A DNA stretch of 64,000 nt from Roseateles sp. SL47 (GTDB lineage: Bacteria; Pseudomonadota; Gammaproteobacteria; Burkholderiales; Burkholderiaceae_C): assembly GCF_026625885.1 (NCBI RefSeq), contig NZ_CP113068.1, forward strand, positions 2,232,001-2,296,000, read 5' to 3'. Position numbers and translations under genes: made by a program. Shown in pieces: positions 8,520 to 18,552 of the stretch; position 1 is the first letter of the stretch; each line of letters starts with the position of its first letter. Below the pieces are notes generated by a model. It was given only the letters and a program-made list of their open reading frames with translations, was not told the DNA's origin and ran no database searches.

Positions 8520-8539
8520 TACCCCGTGAGGACGGGGTA
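8520..8539 (-). terminator. Hairpin downstream of ychF
   Basis: Arms TACCCCGT (8520-8527) and ACGGGGTA (8532-8539) with a GAGG loop, 16 bp beyond the ychF stop. There is no T-run on the minus strand, so it may protect the 3' end rather than terminate. Confidence 0.45.
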
Positions 8540-8554
8540 CGTGTCCATAGGTGC

Positions 8555-9652
8555 TTAGGTCGGAGTAAACAGGAAGTTCAACACATCCCCATCCTTCACC
8601 ACATATTCCTTGCCTTCCGCGCGCATCTTGCCCGCGTCCTTGGCGCCTTGTTCACCCTTGAACTGGATGAAGTCGTCGAAGGCAATCGTCTGGGCGCGGA
8701 TGAAGCCGCGCTCGAAGTCGGTGTGGATGACACCCGCCGCCTGCGGGGCGGTGTCGCCGATGCGGATGGTCCAGGCGCGCACTTCCTTCACACCGGCGGT
8801 GAAGTAGGTCTGCAGGCCCAGCAGCTTGAAGCCGGCGCGGATCAGGCGGTTCAGGCCCGGTTCGTCCTGGCCCATTTCGGCCAGGAACAGCGCACGGTCC
8901 TCGTCTTCCATTTCCGACAGTTCGGCTTCGGTCTTGGCGCAGATGGCCACCACCGGGGCGTTCTGGGAGGCCGCGTATTCCTTCAGGCGGTCCAGGAACG
9001 GGTTGTTCTCAAAGCCGTCTTCAGCCACGTTGCCCACGAACATCGCCGGCTTGGCGGTGATCAGGCACAAGGGCTTCAGGATGACCAGCTCTTCCTTGCT
9101 GAAATCAATGCCGCGCACCGGCTTGGCTTCGTTCAGCGCGGCCTGGCACTTCTCCAGCACCTTCACCAGGGCCGCTGCTTCCTTGTCATTGCCGGAGCGG
9201 GCGGCCTTGTTGTAGCGATGCAGGCTCTTTTCCACCGTGCCCAGGTCGGCCAGGCAGAGTTCGGTCTGGATCACCTCGATGTCCGAGATCGGGTCCACCT
9301 TGCCATTGACGTGGATGACGTTGGGGTCTTCAAAGCAACGCACCACATTCACGATGGCGTCCGTCTCACGGATATGGCTGAGGAACTGGTTGCCCAGGCC
9401 TTCACCCTTGGACGCCCCCGCCACCAGGCCGGCGATGTCCACAAATTCGACGATCGCCGGCACGATGCGCTCCGGCTTCACGATCTCCGACAGCTTCTGC
9501 AGGCGGGGATCGGGCAGCTCCACCACACCCACATTGGGTTCGATGGTGCAGAAGGGATAGTTCTCGGCGGCGATGCCGGCCTTGGTCAGCGCATTGAACA
9601 GAGTGGACTTGCCCACATTGGGCAGGCCCACGATGCCGCATTTGAGGCTCAT
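8555..9652 (-). CDS. ychF: Redox-regulated ATPase YchF
   Basis: A 365-residue Obg-family P-loop protein, the normal length for YchF/OLA1. The Walker [10 protein letters not shown] is at residues 9-17, just after MSLKCGIV; the G3 segment is [18 protein letters not shown]. The specificity motif differs from true GTPases, as expected for an ATPase. The C-terminus carries the TGS-like domain ([29 protein letters not shown]). It associates with ribosomes and modulates stress responses. The ATG at 9652 gives the family N-terminus; the open frame to 9688 adds 12 non-conserved residues. Confidence 0.97.
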   Translation of the reverse strand: MSLKCGIVGLPNVGKSTLFNALTKAGIAAENYPFCTIEPNVGVVELPDPRLQKLSEIVKPERIVPAIVEFVDIAGLVAGASKGEGLGNQFLSHIRETDAIVNVVRCFEDPNVIHVNGKVDPISDIEVIQTELCLADLGTVEKSLHRYNKAARSGNDKEAAALVKVLEKCQAALNEAKPVRGIDFSKEELVILKPLCLITAKPAMFVGNVAEDGFENNPFLDRLKEYAASQNAPVVAICAKTEAELSEMEDEDRALFLAEMGQDEPGLNRLIRAGFKLLGLQTYFTAGVKEVRAWTIRIGDTAPQAAGVIHTDFERGFIRAQTIAFDDFIQFKGEQGAKDAGKMRAEGKEYVVKDGDVLNFLFTPT

Positions 9653-9804
9653 GGGGGGCTTTCGGAATTGCTTGGAGGCCAGCGGCAACGCGCAGCGGGC
9701 AACAGGGCACCAGGCCGGAAGCTTTCCGCCCCTGGTTACCTTCAGATCAACATTTTAATCGGGCCGCGCTGGCACCCCTCAAGCCCCTGCCTACAATCCC
9801 GACC

Positions 9805-10983
9805 ATGGAAAAGTTCGACGTCCTGGTGCGCGGCAGTGGCTGCGTCGGCCGCAGTCTGGCCCTGGCGCTGGGCGCCAGAGGCTTCCGTGTCGCCTTGCTG
9901 GGCCGCCCGCCCGCCGCAGGCGCCACCGCCGAGGCCGGTTTGGCGACCGGTCTCACGACCGGTTCCACAATGGGCCGCCCAGCTCAGCCGGGCAGCGATG
10001 TCCGCACCTATGCGCTGAATGCCCAGTCCGTGCGCTTGCTCAACCGCCTTCGCGTCTGGGACAGCCTCCCGGATGACGCCCGCACCCCCGTCCACGACAT
10101 GCGGGTGATGGGCGATCACGCGGGGGCCTCCCTGCATTTCAGCGCCTGGGACCAGGGCGTGGGCGAACTTGCCCACATCGTGGACGCCGCAGCACTGGAA
10201 GAACAGCTGGATGCGGCGATCCGGTTCGCCCCCCATGTGCAGCGCGTCACGGCGCCCGTGCCGGCCGCGCTGGAGGCCTTGTGCGAAGGGCGGGAGTCCG
10301 GCACGGCCCAGACCCAGCACGGTGTCCACTTCGAACGGCATGACTACGGCCATCTGGGCGTGGCCGCCCGGATCGTGGCCAGCCAGCCCCACCAGGGCGT
10401 GGCCCTGCAGTGGTTCCGTTCGCCCGATATCCTCGGCCTGCTCCCCTTTGATCGACCGGAAGCCGGCCGCAGCTACGGCATCGTCTGGTCGCTGCCACGT
10501 GAGCGTGCCCAGACCCTGCTGGCCGCTGGCAAGGCCGAATTCGAGGCTGCGCTCATGGAAGCCACCGGCGGCCAGGTCGGCGCGCTGACGCTGGCCGGTG
10601 AACGCCAGGCCTGGCCCCTGCAACTGGCCCGTGCCGACCGCCTGTGCGGCCCCGGCTGGGTGCTGCTGGGTGATGCCGCCCATCTGGTCCATCCGCTGGC
10701 GGGCCAGGGCCTCAACCTGGGGCTGGCCGATGTGGAAACCCTGGTGGAGGTGATCGCCGCCCGCGAATCCTGGCGTGACCTGGGCGACGACAAGTTGCTG
10801 CGCCGTTATGCCCGTGCCCGTCTGGCGCCCACCTGGGCCATGGGCGAGCTCACTGACACGCTTCTGCGCGGCTTCGCCAGTCAGGCTCCGGTGATTGCGC
10901 GTCTGCGCAATGAGGGCCTGCGGCTGGTGGATCGTGCAGGCCCGATCAAGAAGTGGCTCACCGCCCGAGCCCTCGGCCACTAA
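9805..10983 (+). CDS. FAD-dependent monooxygenase of the UbiH/COQ6 family
   Basis: A 392-residue flavoprotein hydroxylase. The N-terminal Rossmann motif is GSGCVG at residues 10-15. The second FAD signature is GWVLLGDAAHLVHPLAGQGL in the C-terminal half, the hallmark of UbiH/UbiF/VisC ring hydroxylases. The likely role is a ubiquinone-ring hydroxylation step, but a specific position cannot be assigned. The gene is divergent from ychF with about 150 bp between. A dsbC-like gene follows after 44 bp in the same direction, an arrangement common in Burkholderiales. Confidence 0.88.
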   Translation: MEKFDVLVRGSGCVGRSLALALGARGFRVALLGRPPAAGATAEAGLATGLTTGSTMGRPAQPGSDVRTYALNAQSVRLLNRLRVWDSLPDDARTPVHDMRVMGDHAGASLHFSAWDQGVGELAHIVDAAALEEQLDAAIRFAPHVQRVTAPVPAALEALCEGRESGTAQTQHGVHFERHDYGHLGVAARIVASQPHQGVALQWFRSPDILGLLPFDRPEAGRSYGIVWSLPRERAQTLLAAGKAEFEAALMEATGGQVGALTLAGERQAWPLQLARADRLCGPGWVLLGDAAHLVHPLAGQGLNLGLADVETLVEVIAARESWRDLGDDKLLRRYARARLAPTWAMGELTDTLLRGFASQAPVIARLRNEGLRLVDRAGPIKKWLTARALGH

Positions 10984-11027
10984 TGTCAATGCGCCCGGCG
11001 GTGCCCGGGACAAAAGGAAGCCATTCC

Positions 11028-11753
11028 ATGAAGTTCTCCGTTTCTTTGCTGGCCTTTGCCCTGGCCTCGGTGGGCTGCACTGCGCAGGCCAATGAAGACA
11101 CCATCCGCAAAAACCTCGCGGCCTCGCTGCCCAAGGAAATCAAGCTGGATGAGGTCCGCCCGACGCCGATTCCCGGTCTGTGGGAAGTGCGCATCGGCGC
11201 CGAGATCCGCTACACCGACGCCAGCGGCCAATACCTGATTGAGGGCGAGATGCTCGACCTCAAGAACCGCCGCAACCTGACGCAGGATCGGATCACCAAA
11301 ATCACCATGGTGGATTTCTCCAGCCTGCCGCTGAAGGACGCCATCGTCTGGAAAAAGGGGGACGGCAAGCGCCGCATTGCCGTGTTTGCCGACCCGAACT
11401 GTGGTTACTGCAAGCGCTTTGAGCAGTCGCTGCAGGCCGTCAACAATGTGACGGTCTACACCTTTGTCATCCCCATTCTCGGGGGGGACTCGCCCGACAA
11501 GGCCAAGGCGGCCTGGTGTGCGAAGGACAATACCGCTGCCTGGCGCGACTGGATGGTCAGCGGTGTGACCCTGCCGCGTCCGGATGCCAAGTGCGATGCC
11601 AGTGTGATCCAGCGCAATCTGGAGCTCAGCCAGAAGCTGAAGGTCACCGGCACACCAGCCATCGTGTTTGAGGACGGTACCCGCGCGCCGGGCGCCCTGA
11701 GCGCCGACCAACTGGAACAGCGCCTGCAGACCCTGAGCAGCGCCAAGTCCTGA
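11028..11753 (+). CDS. DsbC-family disulfide isomerase
   Basis: A 241-residue exported thioredoxin-fold protein. It starts with a signal peptide (MKFSVSLLAFALASVGCTAQA), then an N-terminal dimerisation-like region (ETIR-type helix, IPGLWEVRIGAEIRYTD). The catalytic domain carries CGYC at 125-128 and a cis-Pro segment TGTPAIVF. The family isomerises wrong disulfides in the periplasm with DsbD as electron donor. The ATG at 11028 has AAAGGAAG just upstream; the longer frame lacks a signal peptide. Confidence 0.93.
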   Translation: MKFSVSLLAFALASVGCTAQANEDTIRKNLAASLPKEIKLDEVRPTPIPGLWEVRIGAEIRYTDASGQYLIEGEMLDLKNRRNLTQDRITKITMVDFSSLPLKDAIVWKKGDGKRRIAVFADPNCGYCKRFEQSLQAVNNVTVYTFVIPILGGDSPDKAKAAWCAKDNTAAWRDWMVSGVTLPRPDAKCDASVIQRNLELSQKLKVTGTPAIVFEDGTRAPGALSADQLEQRLQTLSSAKS

Positions 11754-11813
11754 TCCTCATTTTTTGCGCCCTTTCTTGGGCGATTGACTGCTCCATTTCT
11801 TGCTCTTTTGTCC

Positions 11814-12254
11814 ATGAACGAACGCACCGTGGTTCCTGCCAACCCGATTGGCCTGAGGCTGGGTTATGCCGGCCTGTTTCCTTTCCTCCTGGGCGCGGTG
11901 CTCGCCTGGCTGGTGCGGGATGACGCGCACTTCTACACCATCCTCGGGCTGACCAATTACGCGGCCGTGGTGGTGTCCTTCCTGGGCGCCATCCATTGGG
12001 GGCTGGCCTTTCGCCAGGCGGTGCCGTCGCCCAGCCCCTATGTCTGGGGCGTGGTGCCGTCGCTGATGGCCTGGGTGGCGTCGATGATGCCGCCCAACGC
12101 CGGGCTGGTGGTGCATGGCGTGATGTTGATCGTCTGTTATGTCGTCGACCGGCGTCTCTATCCGGCCCTGGGCGCCAGCGCCTGGCTGACGATGCGTTTC
12201 CGGCTGAGCGCCATGGCGGCCCTGTGTTGCTTCCTGGCAGCCCAGGCGACCTGA
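11814..12254 (+). CDS. DUF3429 inner-membrane protein
   Basis: A 146-residue protein with four to five hydrophobic segments (GYAGLFPFLLGAVLAWL, YAAVVVSFLGAIHWGLA, VHGVMLIVCYVVD and a final helix). The LGAIHWG segment is typical of DUF3429. Function unknown for the family. No good ribosome-binding site precedes the ATG at 11814; the start was chosen because hydrophobic sequence begins soon after it. It follows the dsbC-like gene by 60 bp and may be cotranscribed. Confidence 0.82.
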   Translation: MNERTVVPANPIGLRLGYAGLFPFLLGAVLAWLVRDDAHFYTILGLTNYAAVVVSFLGAIHWGLAFRQAVPSPSPYVWGVVPSLMAWVASMMPPNAGLVVHGVMLIVCYVVDRRLYPALGASAWLTMRFRLSAMAALCCFLAAQAT

Positions 12255-12309
12255 CATCGGTGCAAACCCCTGCGCGCAAGAAATAACGCGAGTCACCCTC
12301 GCTTCAAAT

Positions 12310-12350
12310 GGGGGCCCCCTGCGGGGCGAACGCCGGGGCCCCCCCCTTAA
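12310..12350 (+). terminator. Strong GC hairpin after the DUF3429 gene
   Basis: Perfect 9-bp arms GGGGGCCCC (12310-12318) and GGGGCCCCC (12335-12343) around a 16-nt loop that can itself pair, then CCCTTAAA. It lies in the 156-bp gap before the M61 peptidase gene. Confidence 0.6.
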
Positions 12351-12410
12351 ATAGAGCGACAAACGCCCAAGCCGGTGCTGAAGGCCGCCAAGCCTTGGTA
12401 GGCTTGACTC

Positions 12411-14147
12411 ATGATCCATTACCGCATTGCCCTTGCAGATCTCCACGCCCACCGCTTTGAGGTGAGTGTGACCGTGCCAGCGCCAGCGGCGCGTCAGGTG
12501 CTGAGCCTGCCCGTCTGGATTCCAGGCAGTTACCTGGTGCGCGAGTTCTCCCGGCATCTGGGGCAGGTCACGGCACGCCAGGGCAGCCGCGACATTGCGG
12601 CGCATCAGACCGCCAAGAACCGGTGGGAATTCGATTGCAGCGGCCGCGGTGCCCTGGTGGTGACGTATCCGGTCTACGCCTTTGACACCTCGGTCCGTGC
12701 CGCCTTTCTGGATGCACAGCGCGGGTTCTTCAATCCCACCAGCCTGTGCCTGCGGGCACATGGCAAGGAATCGCTGGCCCACCGCATAGAACTGAGCGGC
12801 GTGCCGGCGGGATGGGACGTCGCCACCGCCATGCCCTGCGCCGAACCCGGCCTGTGGCAGGCCGCCGATTACGACGAACTGGCCGACCATCCGTTTGAGC
12901 TGGGAACCTTCTGGCGCGGTGAGTTCATGGCTGGCGGGGTGCCCCATGAATTCGTGGTGGCCGGCGCGCTGCCGGTGTTTGACGCGGAACGTCTGCTGCG
13001 CGATGCCCAACGCATCTGCGAGACGCAGATCGGTTTCTGGCATGGCCCCAAGCCCAAACCACCGATGAGCCGCTATGTCTTCCTGCTCAATTGTGTGGAT
13101 GACGGTTATGGCGGGCTGGAACACCGGGCCAGCACCGCGCTGATTGCCTCGCGCCGCGACCTGCCGCGCCTGGGTCAGCCGGATCTGAACGAAGGCTATG
13201 TGAAGCTCTTGGGCCTGATCAGCCACGAGTATTTCCACACCTGGAACGTCAAGCGGCTGCGCCCGGACGTTTTTGCCCGCTACGACTACGAGCAGGAGAA
13301 CTACACCCGCCTGCTGTGGTTCTTTGAGGGCTTCACGTCTTACTACGACGACCTGTTCCTGGTGCGCAGCGGCCTCGTGGACGAGGCGCGTTATCTCAAG
13401 CTGATCAGCCACACCTTCACCCAGGTGCTGGGCGCGCCGGGGCGCAAGCATCAAAGCGTGGCCCAGTCGAGTTTCGAGGCTTGGACCAAGTACTACCGCC
13501 AGGACGAAAACGCTCCCAATGCGCTGGTGAGCTATTACGCCAAGGGCTCGATGGTGGCGCTGGCGCTGGACCTCACGCTGCGCAGCGCAGAACGTGCCAG
13601 CTCGCTGGATGAATTGATGCGGGCGTTATGGCGCGAAAGCGCTGGCGGTCCGATCAGCGAAGAGCGCATCTTCAGCCGCGTAGCGGAACTGGGCGGCGAG
13701 CCGGTGGCCCACCTGCTGCAGCAGTGGGTGCAGGGCTGCGACGACCTGCCGCTGGCGCCGTTGCTGGAGCGTCTGGGCGTGCGCTGGACCCATGAAAAAC
13801 CGACCCTGGCCCAGCGCCTGGGGCTGCGGGTGCAGGAATCGGAGGCCGGGCTGATGGTCAAGCAGGTGCTGCTGGAGGGCGCCGGACTGGCGGCCGGCCT
13901 CAGCCCTGGTGATGAGATCGTGGCCTGCAATGGCTGGCGCGTGCGCAAGCTGGATGACCTGCTGCTGACGCTGGATCAGCAGCAGCCGCAAGACCTGCAA
14001 CTGCTGGTCTCGCGGGATCAGCGCATGCTCCCCCTGACCTTGGCCCTGCCGCTGCAGGAGAGCGCCGCCCGTCCGATCTGCCTGGGCGTGTTGGACAAGG
14101 CCCCCGCCCGCGCGCAAAGCCTGCGGCGAGCATGGCTGGGCGGCTGA
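12411..14147 (+). CDS. M61-family metallopeptidase with PDZ domain
   Basis: A 578-residue protein of the M61 (glycyl aminopeptidase) family. It has an N-terminal beta domain (PVWIPGSYLVREFSRHL). The zinc motif HEYFHTWN is at 272-279, with the third ligand Glu downstream in WFFEGFTSYYDDL. A C-terminal PDZ-like domain follows (GAGLAAGLSPGDEIVACNGW). There is no signal peptide, so it is likely cytoplasmic unless exported by another route. The DUF3108 gene begins 16 bp before its stop, so the two are translationally coupled. Confidence 0.93.
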   Translation: MIHYRIALADLHAHRFEVSVTVPAPAARQVLSLPVWIPGSYLVREFSRHLGQVTARQGSRDIAAHQTAKNRWEFDCSGRGALVVTYPVYAFDTSVRAAFLDAQRGFFNPTSLCLRAHGKESLAHRIELSGVPAGWDVATAMPCAEPGLWQAADYDELADHPFELGTFWRGEFMAGGVPHEFVVAGALPVFDAERLLRDAQRICETQIGFWHGPKPKPPMSRYVFLLNCVDDGYGGLEHRASTALIASRRDLPRLGQPDLNEGYVKLLGLISHEYFHTWNVKRLRPDVFARYDYEQENYTRLLWFFEGFTSYYDDLFLVRSGLVDEARYLKLISHTFTQVLGAPGRKHQSVAQSSFEAWTKYYRQDENAPNALVSYYAKGSMVALALDLTLRSAERASSLDELMRALWRESAGGPISEERIFSRVAELGGEPVAHLLQQWVQGCDDLPLAPLLERLGVRWTHEKPTLAQRLGLRVQESEAGLMVKQVLLEGAGLAAGLSPGDEIVACNGWRVRKLDDLLLTLDQQQPQDLQLLVSRDQRMLPLTLALPLQESAARPICLGVLDKAPARAQSLRRAWLGG

Positions 14148-15286
14148 GACCTCGCGGCACCGCCGTACTGGCGGGTTTGACGCTGCTGGTGCTGGTCCTG
14201 CACCTGCTGTTGCTGGGCGGGGCCCAGCAGTTCATGGGCCGCTGGCAGCCGGACACGGCGGAGCCGGAGCGGATCCAGGCCGTGTTCGTGCGGGTGCTGC
14301 AACCCGCTGCTCCACCGCCGCCCATCCCGGCCACGCCCAAGGGCAACGAAGGTCGGCCAGGCTCGGACCCGGTCAAAGCCAAGCCGGGGCTGACAGCGCC
14401 CAAGGGCGAAGGGCCGGACCGCCTGGCGGCGTCCGAGAAACCGGCGCCGGTGAAGCCCGCCGCGGTGGAGACGCTGGCAGGCCCGGTGGAGCTGCAACTG
14501 CCGCAGACGCCGGGCGACTACACGCCCGGTGTGGAATGGCCCCTGTCCACCGAGATGCACTATCAGCTCACCGGCAACTTCCGTGGGCCGGTCTATGGTC
14601 AGGCCCGGGTTCAGTGGCTGCGGGAAGGCGCGCATTACCAGGTGCATCTGGAGGCGAGCATCGGCCCGTCGTTTGCACCGCTGATGACCCGTCGCCTCAG
14701 CAGTGACGGCTTGATCGGCCCCAACGGGTTGATGCCTGCGCGTTTTGACGAGGTCACGGGCGGCCTGGCGGGCGGCAAGCGCAAGACAAGCATGATCTTC
14801 GACGACGGAGGCGTGGTGCTGGCCAATGGCCAGCGCGTGCCGCGTGATGACAGCACACAGGACGCGGCCAGCCAGTTTGTGCAGCTCACCTGGATGTTCC
14901 TGACGGGGCGGCAGACGGCGCAGCCGGGGTGGCTGGTGCAGTTGCCGCTGGCACTGCCGCGCCGGGTTCACCTCTGGCGCTATGTGGTGCGGGATCAGCT
15001 TGAAACCGTACAGACCCCGATGGGGCCCCTGGAGGCTTGGCATGTGGACTCCGACATGCAGGACACCTGGGGAGATATGGAAACGGAGATATGGCTGGCG
15101 CCCACGCTGCAGTACCTGCCGGTGCGCATTCGCATCTGGCAGGACCGGAAGAAGAATGGCAGCAGCTACATCGACCTCACGCTGCGCGAGGCGCCACTGC
15201 AGGCAATGCCTGCAGCGGCGGGGGCGAGTGGTGCGGCGCCGGCCAGTGCGGCCAGTGCGGCCAGTGCCAGCCCAGCCACCCTATAG
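14132..15286 (+). CDS. DUF3108 exported protein
   Basis: A 384-residue protein. It has an N-terminal membrane anchor (GTAVLAGLTLLVLVLHLLLL), a Pro/Ala/Lys-rich linker up to about residue 125 and the DUF3108 beta-rich domain (YQLTGNFRGPVYGQARVQW, SSDGLIGPNGLMPARFDE, VWLAP-type end). Function unknown; the linker suggests that it spans the periplasm. It overlaps the M61 gene by 16 bp. The Ala/Ser-rich C-terminal tail is made of short GCCAGTGCG repeats. Confidence 0.85.
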   Translation: MAGRLRPRGTAVLAGLTLLVLVLHLLLLGGAQQFMGRWQPDTAEPERIQAVFVRVLQPAAPPPPIPATPKGNEGRPGSDPVKAKPGLTAPKGEGPDRLAASEKPAPVKPAAVETLAGPVELQLPQTPGDYTPGVEWPLSTEMHYQLTGNFRGPVYGQARVQWLREGAHYQVHLEASIGPSFAPLMTRRLSSDGLIGPNGLMPARFDEVTGGLAGGKRKTSMIFDDGGVVLANGQRVPRDDSTQDAASQFVQLTWMFLTGRQTAQPGWLVQLPLALPRRVHLWRYVVRDQLETVQTPMGPLEAWHVDSDMQDTWGDMETEIWLAPTLQYLPVRIRIWQDRKKNGSSYIDLTLREAPLQAMPAAAGASGAAPASAASAASASPATL

Positions 15287-15342
15287 TTGCCGCCATCGAT
15301 CACAAGGGCGGGAATGCACCGCCGACTTCTGGAGACTTGCCC

Positions 15343-16155
15343 ATGACATCCCAGTCCATCACCGACGTGGCCTTCGAGAACATCCTGGTGGAGGTGGTCG
15401 GCAGCGGCGACCGCAAGACCGGCCTGATCCGCCTGAACCGGCCCAAGCAGCTCAACGCCCTGAGCGACCCGCTGATGGATGAATTGGGCCGGGCGTTGCT
15501 GGCCTTTGATGCGGATGACGGCATCGGCTGCATCGTGCTGACGGGGAGCGAACGGGCCTTTGCCGCCGGTGCGGACATTCCGACCATGGCGCCGCACACC
15601 TTCATGAGCGCATTCAAGAGCGGCCTCATCTCGAAGAACTGGGAGACCCTCCTGCAGGTGCGCAAGCCGGTGATTGGCGCCGTGGCGGGATTCGCCCTGG
15701 GCGGCGGGTGCGAACTGGCCATGATGTGCGACTTCATCATTGCGGCCGACACGGCGCGCTTTGGGCAGCCAGAGATCAAGCTGGGCATCATTCCTGGCGC
15801 TGGTGGCACCCAGCGGCTGCCGCGAGCCGTCAGCAAGAGCAAGGCCATGGACATGCTGCTCACGGCCCGCATGATGGATGCGGCGGAAGCCGAGCGTGCC
15901 GGGCTGGTGTCACGGGTGGTGCCTGCGGACCAGTTGATGAGCGAAGCCTTGACGGCCGCCGACACCATCAACGGCTTTAGTGGCCCGTCCACCCTGCTGA
16001 TCAAGGAACTGGTGAACCTGGCCTACCAGGGCCCCCTGACGGATGGGGTGGCGGTGGAACGTCGTTATTTCCATGCGCTGTTTGGCAGCGAGGATCAGCG
16101 GGAGGGCATGGACGCGTTCCTGGCCAAGCGCGCCCCGGCGTTTAAGCACCGCTGA
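15343..16155 (+). CDS. Enoyl-CoA hydratase
   Basis: A 270-residue crotonase-fold protein. The oxyanion-hole segments are FAAGADIPTM and ALGGGCELAMMCDF. The two catalytic glutamates are in GGCELA and in GQPEIKLGIIPGAGGTQR, as in mitochondrial-type enoyl-CoA hydratases. It hydrates 2-trans-enoyl-CoA to 3-hydroxyacyl-CoA in beta-oxidation. GGAG at 15331-15334 precedes the ATG at 15343; the longer frame to 15037 is a shadow of the DUF3108 gene. Confidence 0.94.
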   Translation: MTSQSITDVAFENILVEVVGSGDRKTGLIRLNRPKQLNALSDPLMDELGRALLAFDADDGIGCIVLTGSERAFAAGADIPTMAPHTFMSAFKSGLISKNWETLLQVRKPVIGAVAGFALGGGCELAMMCDFIIAADTARFGQPEIKLGIIPGAGGTQRLPRAVSKSKAMDMLLTARMMDAAEAERAGLVSRVVPADQLMSEALTAADTINGFSGPSTLLIKELVNLAYQGPLTDGVAVERRYFHALFGSEDQREGMDAFLAKRAPAFKHR

Positions 16156-16181
16156 TCGCTGCGGGCGGAGGGCGGATCAAT

Positions 16182-16208
16182 CCTTGCGCCTTTTGATAGG
16201 GCGCAAGG
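16182..16208 (+). terminator. Hairpin after the enoyl-CoA hydratase gene
   Basis: Perfect 9-bp arms CCTTGCGCC (16182-16190) and GGCGCAAGG (16200-16208), 27 bp past the stop. The only T-run lies in the loop, so it is a weak terminator candidate. Confidence 0.45.
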
Positions 16209-16351
16209 CGCCCCATCGGGCGATTGTTGACAAAGTGTGAACGGATCTTTCCAGATTGGCTAGTGTTTCCCCTAGGAAGCGACGCCTACAGTTCAGGCCA
16301 TGGACAACGCATGGAGTGCGGAGTCCGGATCAACACCCGAGAGGAACCGCC

Positions 16352-16639
16352 ATGAACAAGTTTTCCGCCACCGCCCTGATCGCCGCCGCCCTGCTGAGCA
16401 CCGGCGCCGCCTTTGCCGCTGAACCGGCCGCCAAGACCCGTGCCGAAGTGCTGGCTGAGCTGCAAGCCGCCCGTGAATCCGGCGAAGTGGCCGCCCTGAG
16501 CGCCGAGCAGGCCGGTGTGGGCGCGCTGACCAACGGGGTCAATGGTCCGAGCGCCAGCCAGATCGCTGCCAAGAAGGCCGCCGACAAGGCCGCCGTTGCC
16601 AAGAAGGGTGCCGCCTCGGAAGGCGTGTCGAGCAAGTAA
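16352..16639 (+). CDS. DUF4148 exported small protein
   Basis: A 95-residue protein with a Sec signal peptide (MNKFSATALIAAALLSTGAAFA, cleaved before AEP). The DUF4148 core follows: AKTRAEVLAELQAARESGE. The second half is Ala/Lys-rich. DUF4148 proteins are abundant periplasmic proteins of unknown function in Burkholderiales, often in several copies per genome. A GAGAGGAACC sequence precedes the ATG and a strong terminator follows, so it is a monocistronic unit. Confidence 0.9.
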   Translation: MNKFSATALIAAALLSTGAAFAAEPAAKTRAEVLAELQAARESGEVAALSAEQAGVGALTNGVNGPSASQIAAKKAADKAAVAKKGAASEGVSSK

Positions 16640-16658
16640 GCCGCTCGTCGCCTCAATG

Positions 16659-16697
16659 AAAAAGCCGCTGCGGGCGATGCCCGACAGCGGCTTTTTC
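16659..16697. terminator. Bidirectional rho-independent terminator
   Basis: Arms AAAAAGCCGCTG (16659-16670) and CAGCGGCTTTTTC (from 16685) around a 14-nt loop, with A-tract and T-tract on both sides. It serves the DUF4148 gene on the plus strand and lysS on the minus strand. Confidence 0.88.
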
Positions 16698-16757
16698 TTG
16701 GGCGCAGGGCGTTGAGCAGCAATCGCTCAACGCTTTGGCACGCCCTGGGGCGATGGA

Positions 16758-18308
16758 TTACACCCGCTTCAGCGCCGGGAACAGGATGATGTCGCGGATC
16801 GACGGGCTGTCGGTGATCAGCATCATCAAACGGTCGATGCCGATGCCGCAGCCGCCGGTGGGTGGCATGCCGTATTCCAGGGCACGGATGAAGTCCGCGT
16901 CGTAGAACATGGCTTCCTCGTCACCGGCATCCTTGTTGGCCACCTGGGCCTGGAAGCGGGCGGCCTGATCTTCCGCGTCGTTCAGCTCGGAGAAGCCGTT
17001 GGCATATTCGCGGCCAGTGATGAAGAGCTCAAAACGCTCGGTGATGGCCGGATTGCTGTCCGAAGCGCGGGCCAGCGGTGACACTTCCACCGGGTAGTCG
17101 ATGATGAAGGTGGGTTCCCACAGCTTCTCTTCCACCACCGCTTCAAACATGCCGAATTGCAGCTCGGGCAGGCTCCAGTGCTTGGGCGCCTCTTCCCCAT
17201 GGTGCTTCAGCTTGTCGCGCAGCACGGCCGCGTCGTCGGCCTCGGCCGCCGTCAGGCCGCCATGCACGATCAGCGAGTCACGCACCGACAGACGGGCAAA
17301 CGGCTTTTCCAGGTCGACCGGCTTGCCGGCATAGCTCACCAACGCGCTGCCCGTGGCCGCACGGGCCGCATGGCGCAGCACTTCCTCGGTGAAGTCCATC
17401 AGTTCATGATGCGTCCAGTAGGCCGCATAGAACTCCATCATCGTGAATTCCGGGTTGTGCCGGACACTGATGCCTTCGTTGCGGAAGTTGCGGTTGATCT
17501 CGAACACGCGTTCGAAGCCGCCCACCACCAGCCGCTTCAAATACAGCTCGGGCGCGATGCGCAGGAACATTTCCTGGTCCAGCGCGTTGTGGTGCGTCAC
17601 GAACGGGCGGGCATTGGCGCCGCCGGGGATGGGGTGCAGCATCGGCGTTTCGACTTCCAGGAAGCCGTTTTCCACCATGAAGCTGCGGATGGACGACACC
17701 GCCTTGGAACGCGCCACAAAACGGTCACGGGCCGTGTCGTCGGTGATCAGGTCCACATAGCGCTGACGGTACTTCTGCTCCTGGTCCTGCATGCCGTGGA
17801 ACTTGTCCGGCAGCGGGCGCAGGCTCTTGGTCAGCAGGCGCAGCGTGGTCACCTTGACCGACAGTTCGCCGGTGCGGGTGCGGAACAGCGTGCCTTCGGC
17901 GCCCAGGATGTCGCCCAGGTCCAGATGCTTGAACTGGGTGTAGGCCTCGTCGCCCAACGCGTCCTTGGAGAGGAAGAGCTGGATGCGACCGGTGGCGTCC
18001 TGCAGCGTGGCAAAGCTGGCCTTGCCCATGATGCGCTTGAGCATCATGCGGCCGGCCACCGTCACCTGAACGGCCTTGGGCTCCAGGGTGTCATTGGGCT
18101 CTTCGCCGAACTCGGACTGCAGCGCCAGCGCACGATGCTGGGGCTTGAAGTCGTTCGGGAAGGCGGCTTTGCCCTCAGCCTTGGCTTTGGCGCGGATGCC
18201 GGCCAGTTTCTCGCGGCGCTCCGCGATCAGTTGGTTTTCGTCTTGGGCAGGCTGGGCCTGCACATCGGGCGCGGTGGCCGGGGAGGGGGCGTGGGGCTGG
18301 CTCATCAT
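16758..18308 (-). CDS. lysS: Lysyl-tRNA synthetase (class II)
   Basis: A 516-residue class II aminoacyl-tRNA synthetase. The N-terminal OB-fold binds the anticodon ([23 protein letters not shown]). Motif 2 is [20 protein letters not shown] and motif 3 is [15 protein letters not shown] near the C-terminus. An Ala/Pro/Gln-rich 25-residue N-terminal extension is usual in this group. Two adjacent ATGs (18308 and 18305) are both possible starts. It charges tRNA-Lys. It is divergent from the polysaccharide locus beginning at 18553. Confidence 0.97.
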   Translation of the reverse strand: MMSQPHAPSPATAPDVQAQPAQDENQLIAERREKLAGIRAKAKAEGKAAFPNDFKPQHRALALQSEFGEEPNDTLEPKAVQVTVAGRMMLKRIMGKASFATLQDATGRIQLFLSKDALGDEAYTQFKHLDLGDILGAEGTLFRTRTGELSVKVTTLRLLTKSLRPLPDKFHGMQDQEQKYRQRYVDLITDDTARDRFVARSKAVSSIRSFMVENGFLEVETPMLHPIPGGANARPFVTHHNALDQEMFLRIAPELYLKRLVVGGFERVFEINRNFRNEGISVRHNPEFTMMEFYAAYWTHHELMDFTEEVLRHAARAATGSALVSYAGKPVDLEKPFARLSVRDSLIVHGGLTAAEADDAAVLRDKLKHHGEEAPKHWSLPELQFGMFEAVVEEKLWEPTFIIDYPVEVSPLARASDSNPAITERFELFITGREYANGFSELNDAEDQAARFQAQVANKDAGDEEAMFYDADFIRALEYGMPPTGGCGIGIDRLMMLITDSPSIRDIILFPALKRV

Positions 18309-18552
18309 GAACTCGTTGAAGCTGGCGGCATTTTAAGTGGTCATAGGCCCTTAAAATTTGCAGCTTGGCCCGCCAGGCGGCAATTGATCGCCGGTGGCTC
18401 CCTGTGACGGGCCTGATCAAGCGTCCTTGGACCTTGGCTCTCGTTCCCGTTGCGCCCCTGCCGCTTGTGTCACTGGTGTGGCGGGCGGCATCCGCATGCT
18501 TCGGGCCTGGATCCAGCGTCTTCTCTGCGGTTTTTCGTCGAATTCGCCTTTT

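Noticed and set aside
9742..11013. Minus-strand 423-codon frame over the UbiH-like gene
   Set aside because: No domain, His/Gln/Gly-rich shadow composition; the plus strand is a clear flavoprotein.
11757..13454. Minus-strand 565-codon frame over the DUF3429 and M61 genes
   Set aside because: It crosses two real genes and an intergenic terminator, has no recognisable domain, and is composition-driven.
16220..16270. Promoter with TTGACA at 16227 before the DUF4148 gene
   Set aside because: No acceptable -10 element lies 16-18 bp downstream; the nearest TA-rich hexamer is about 28 bp away.
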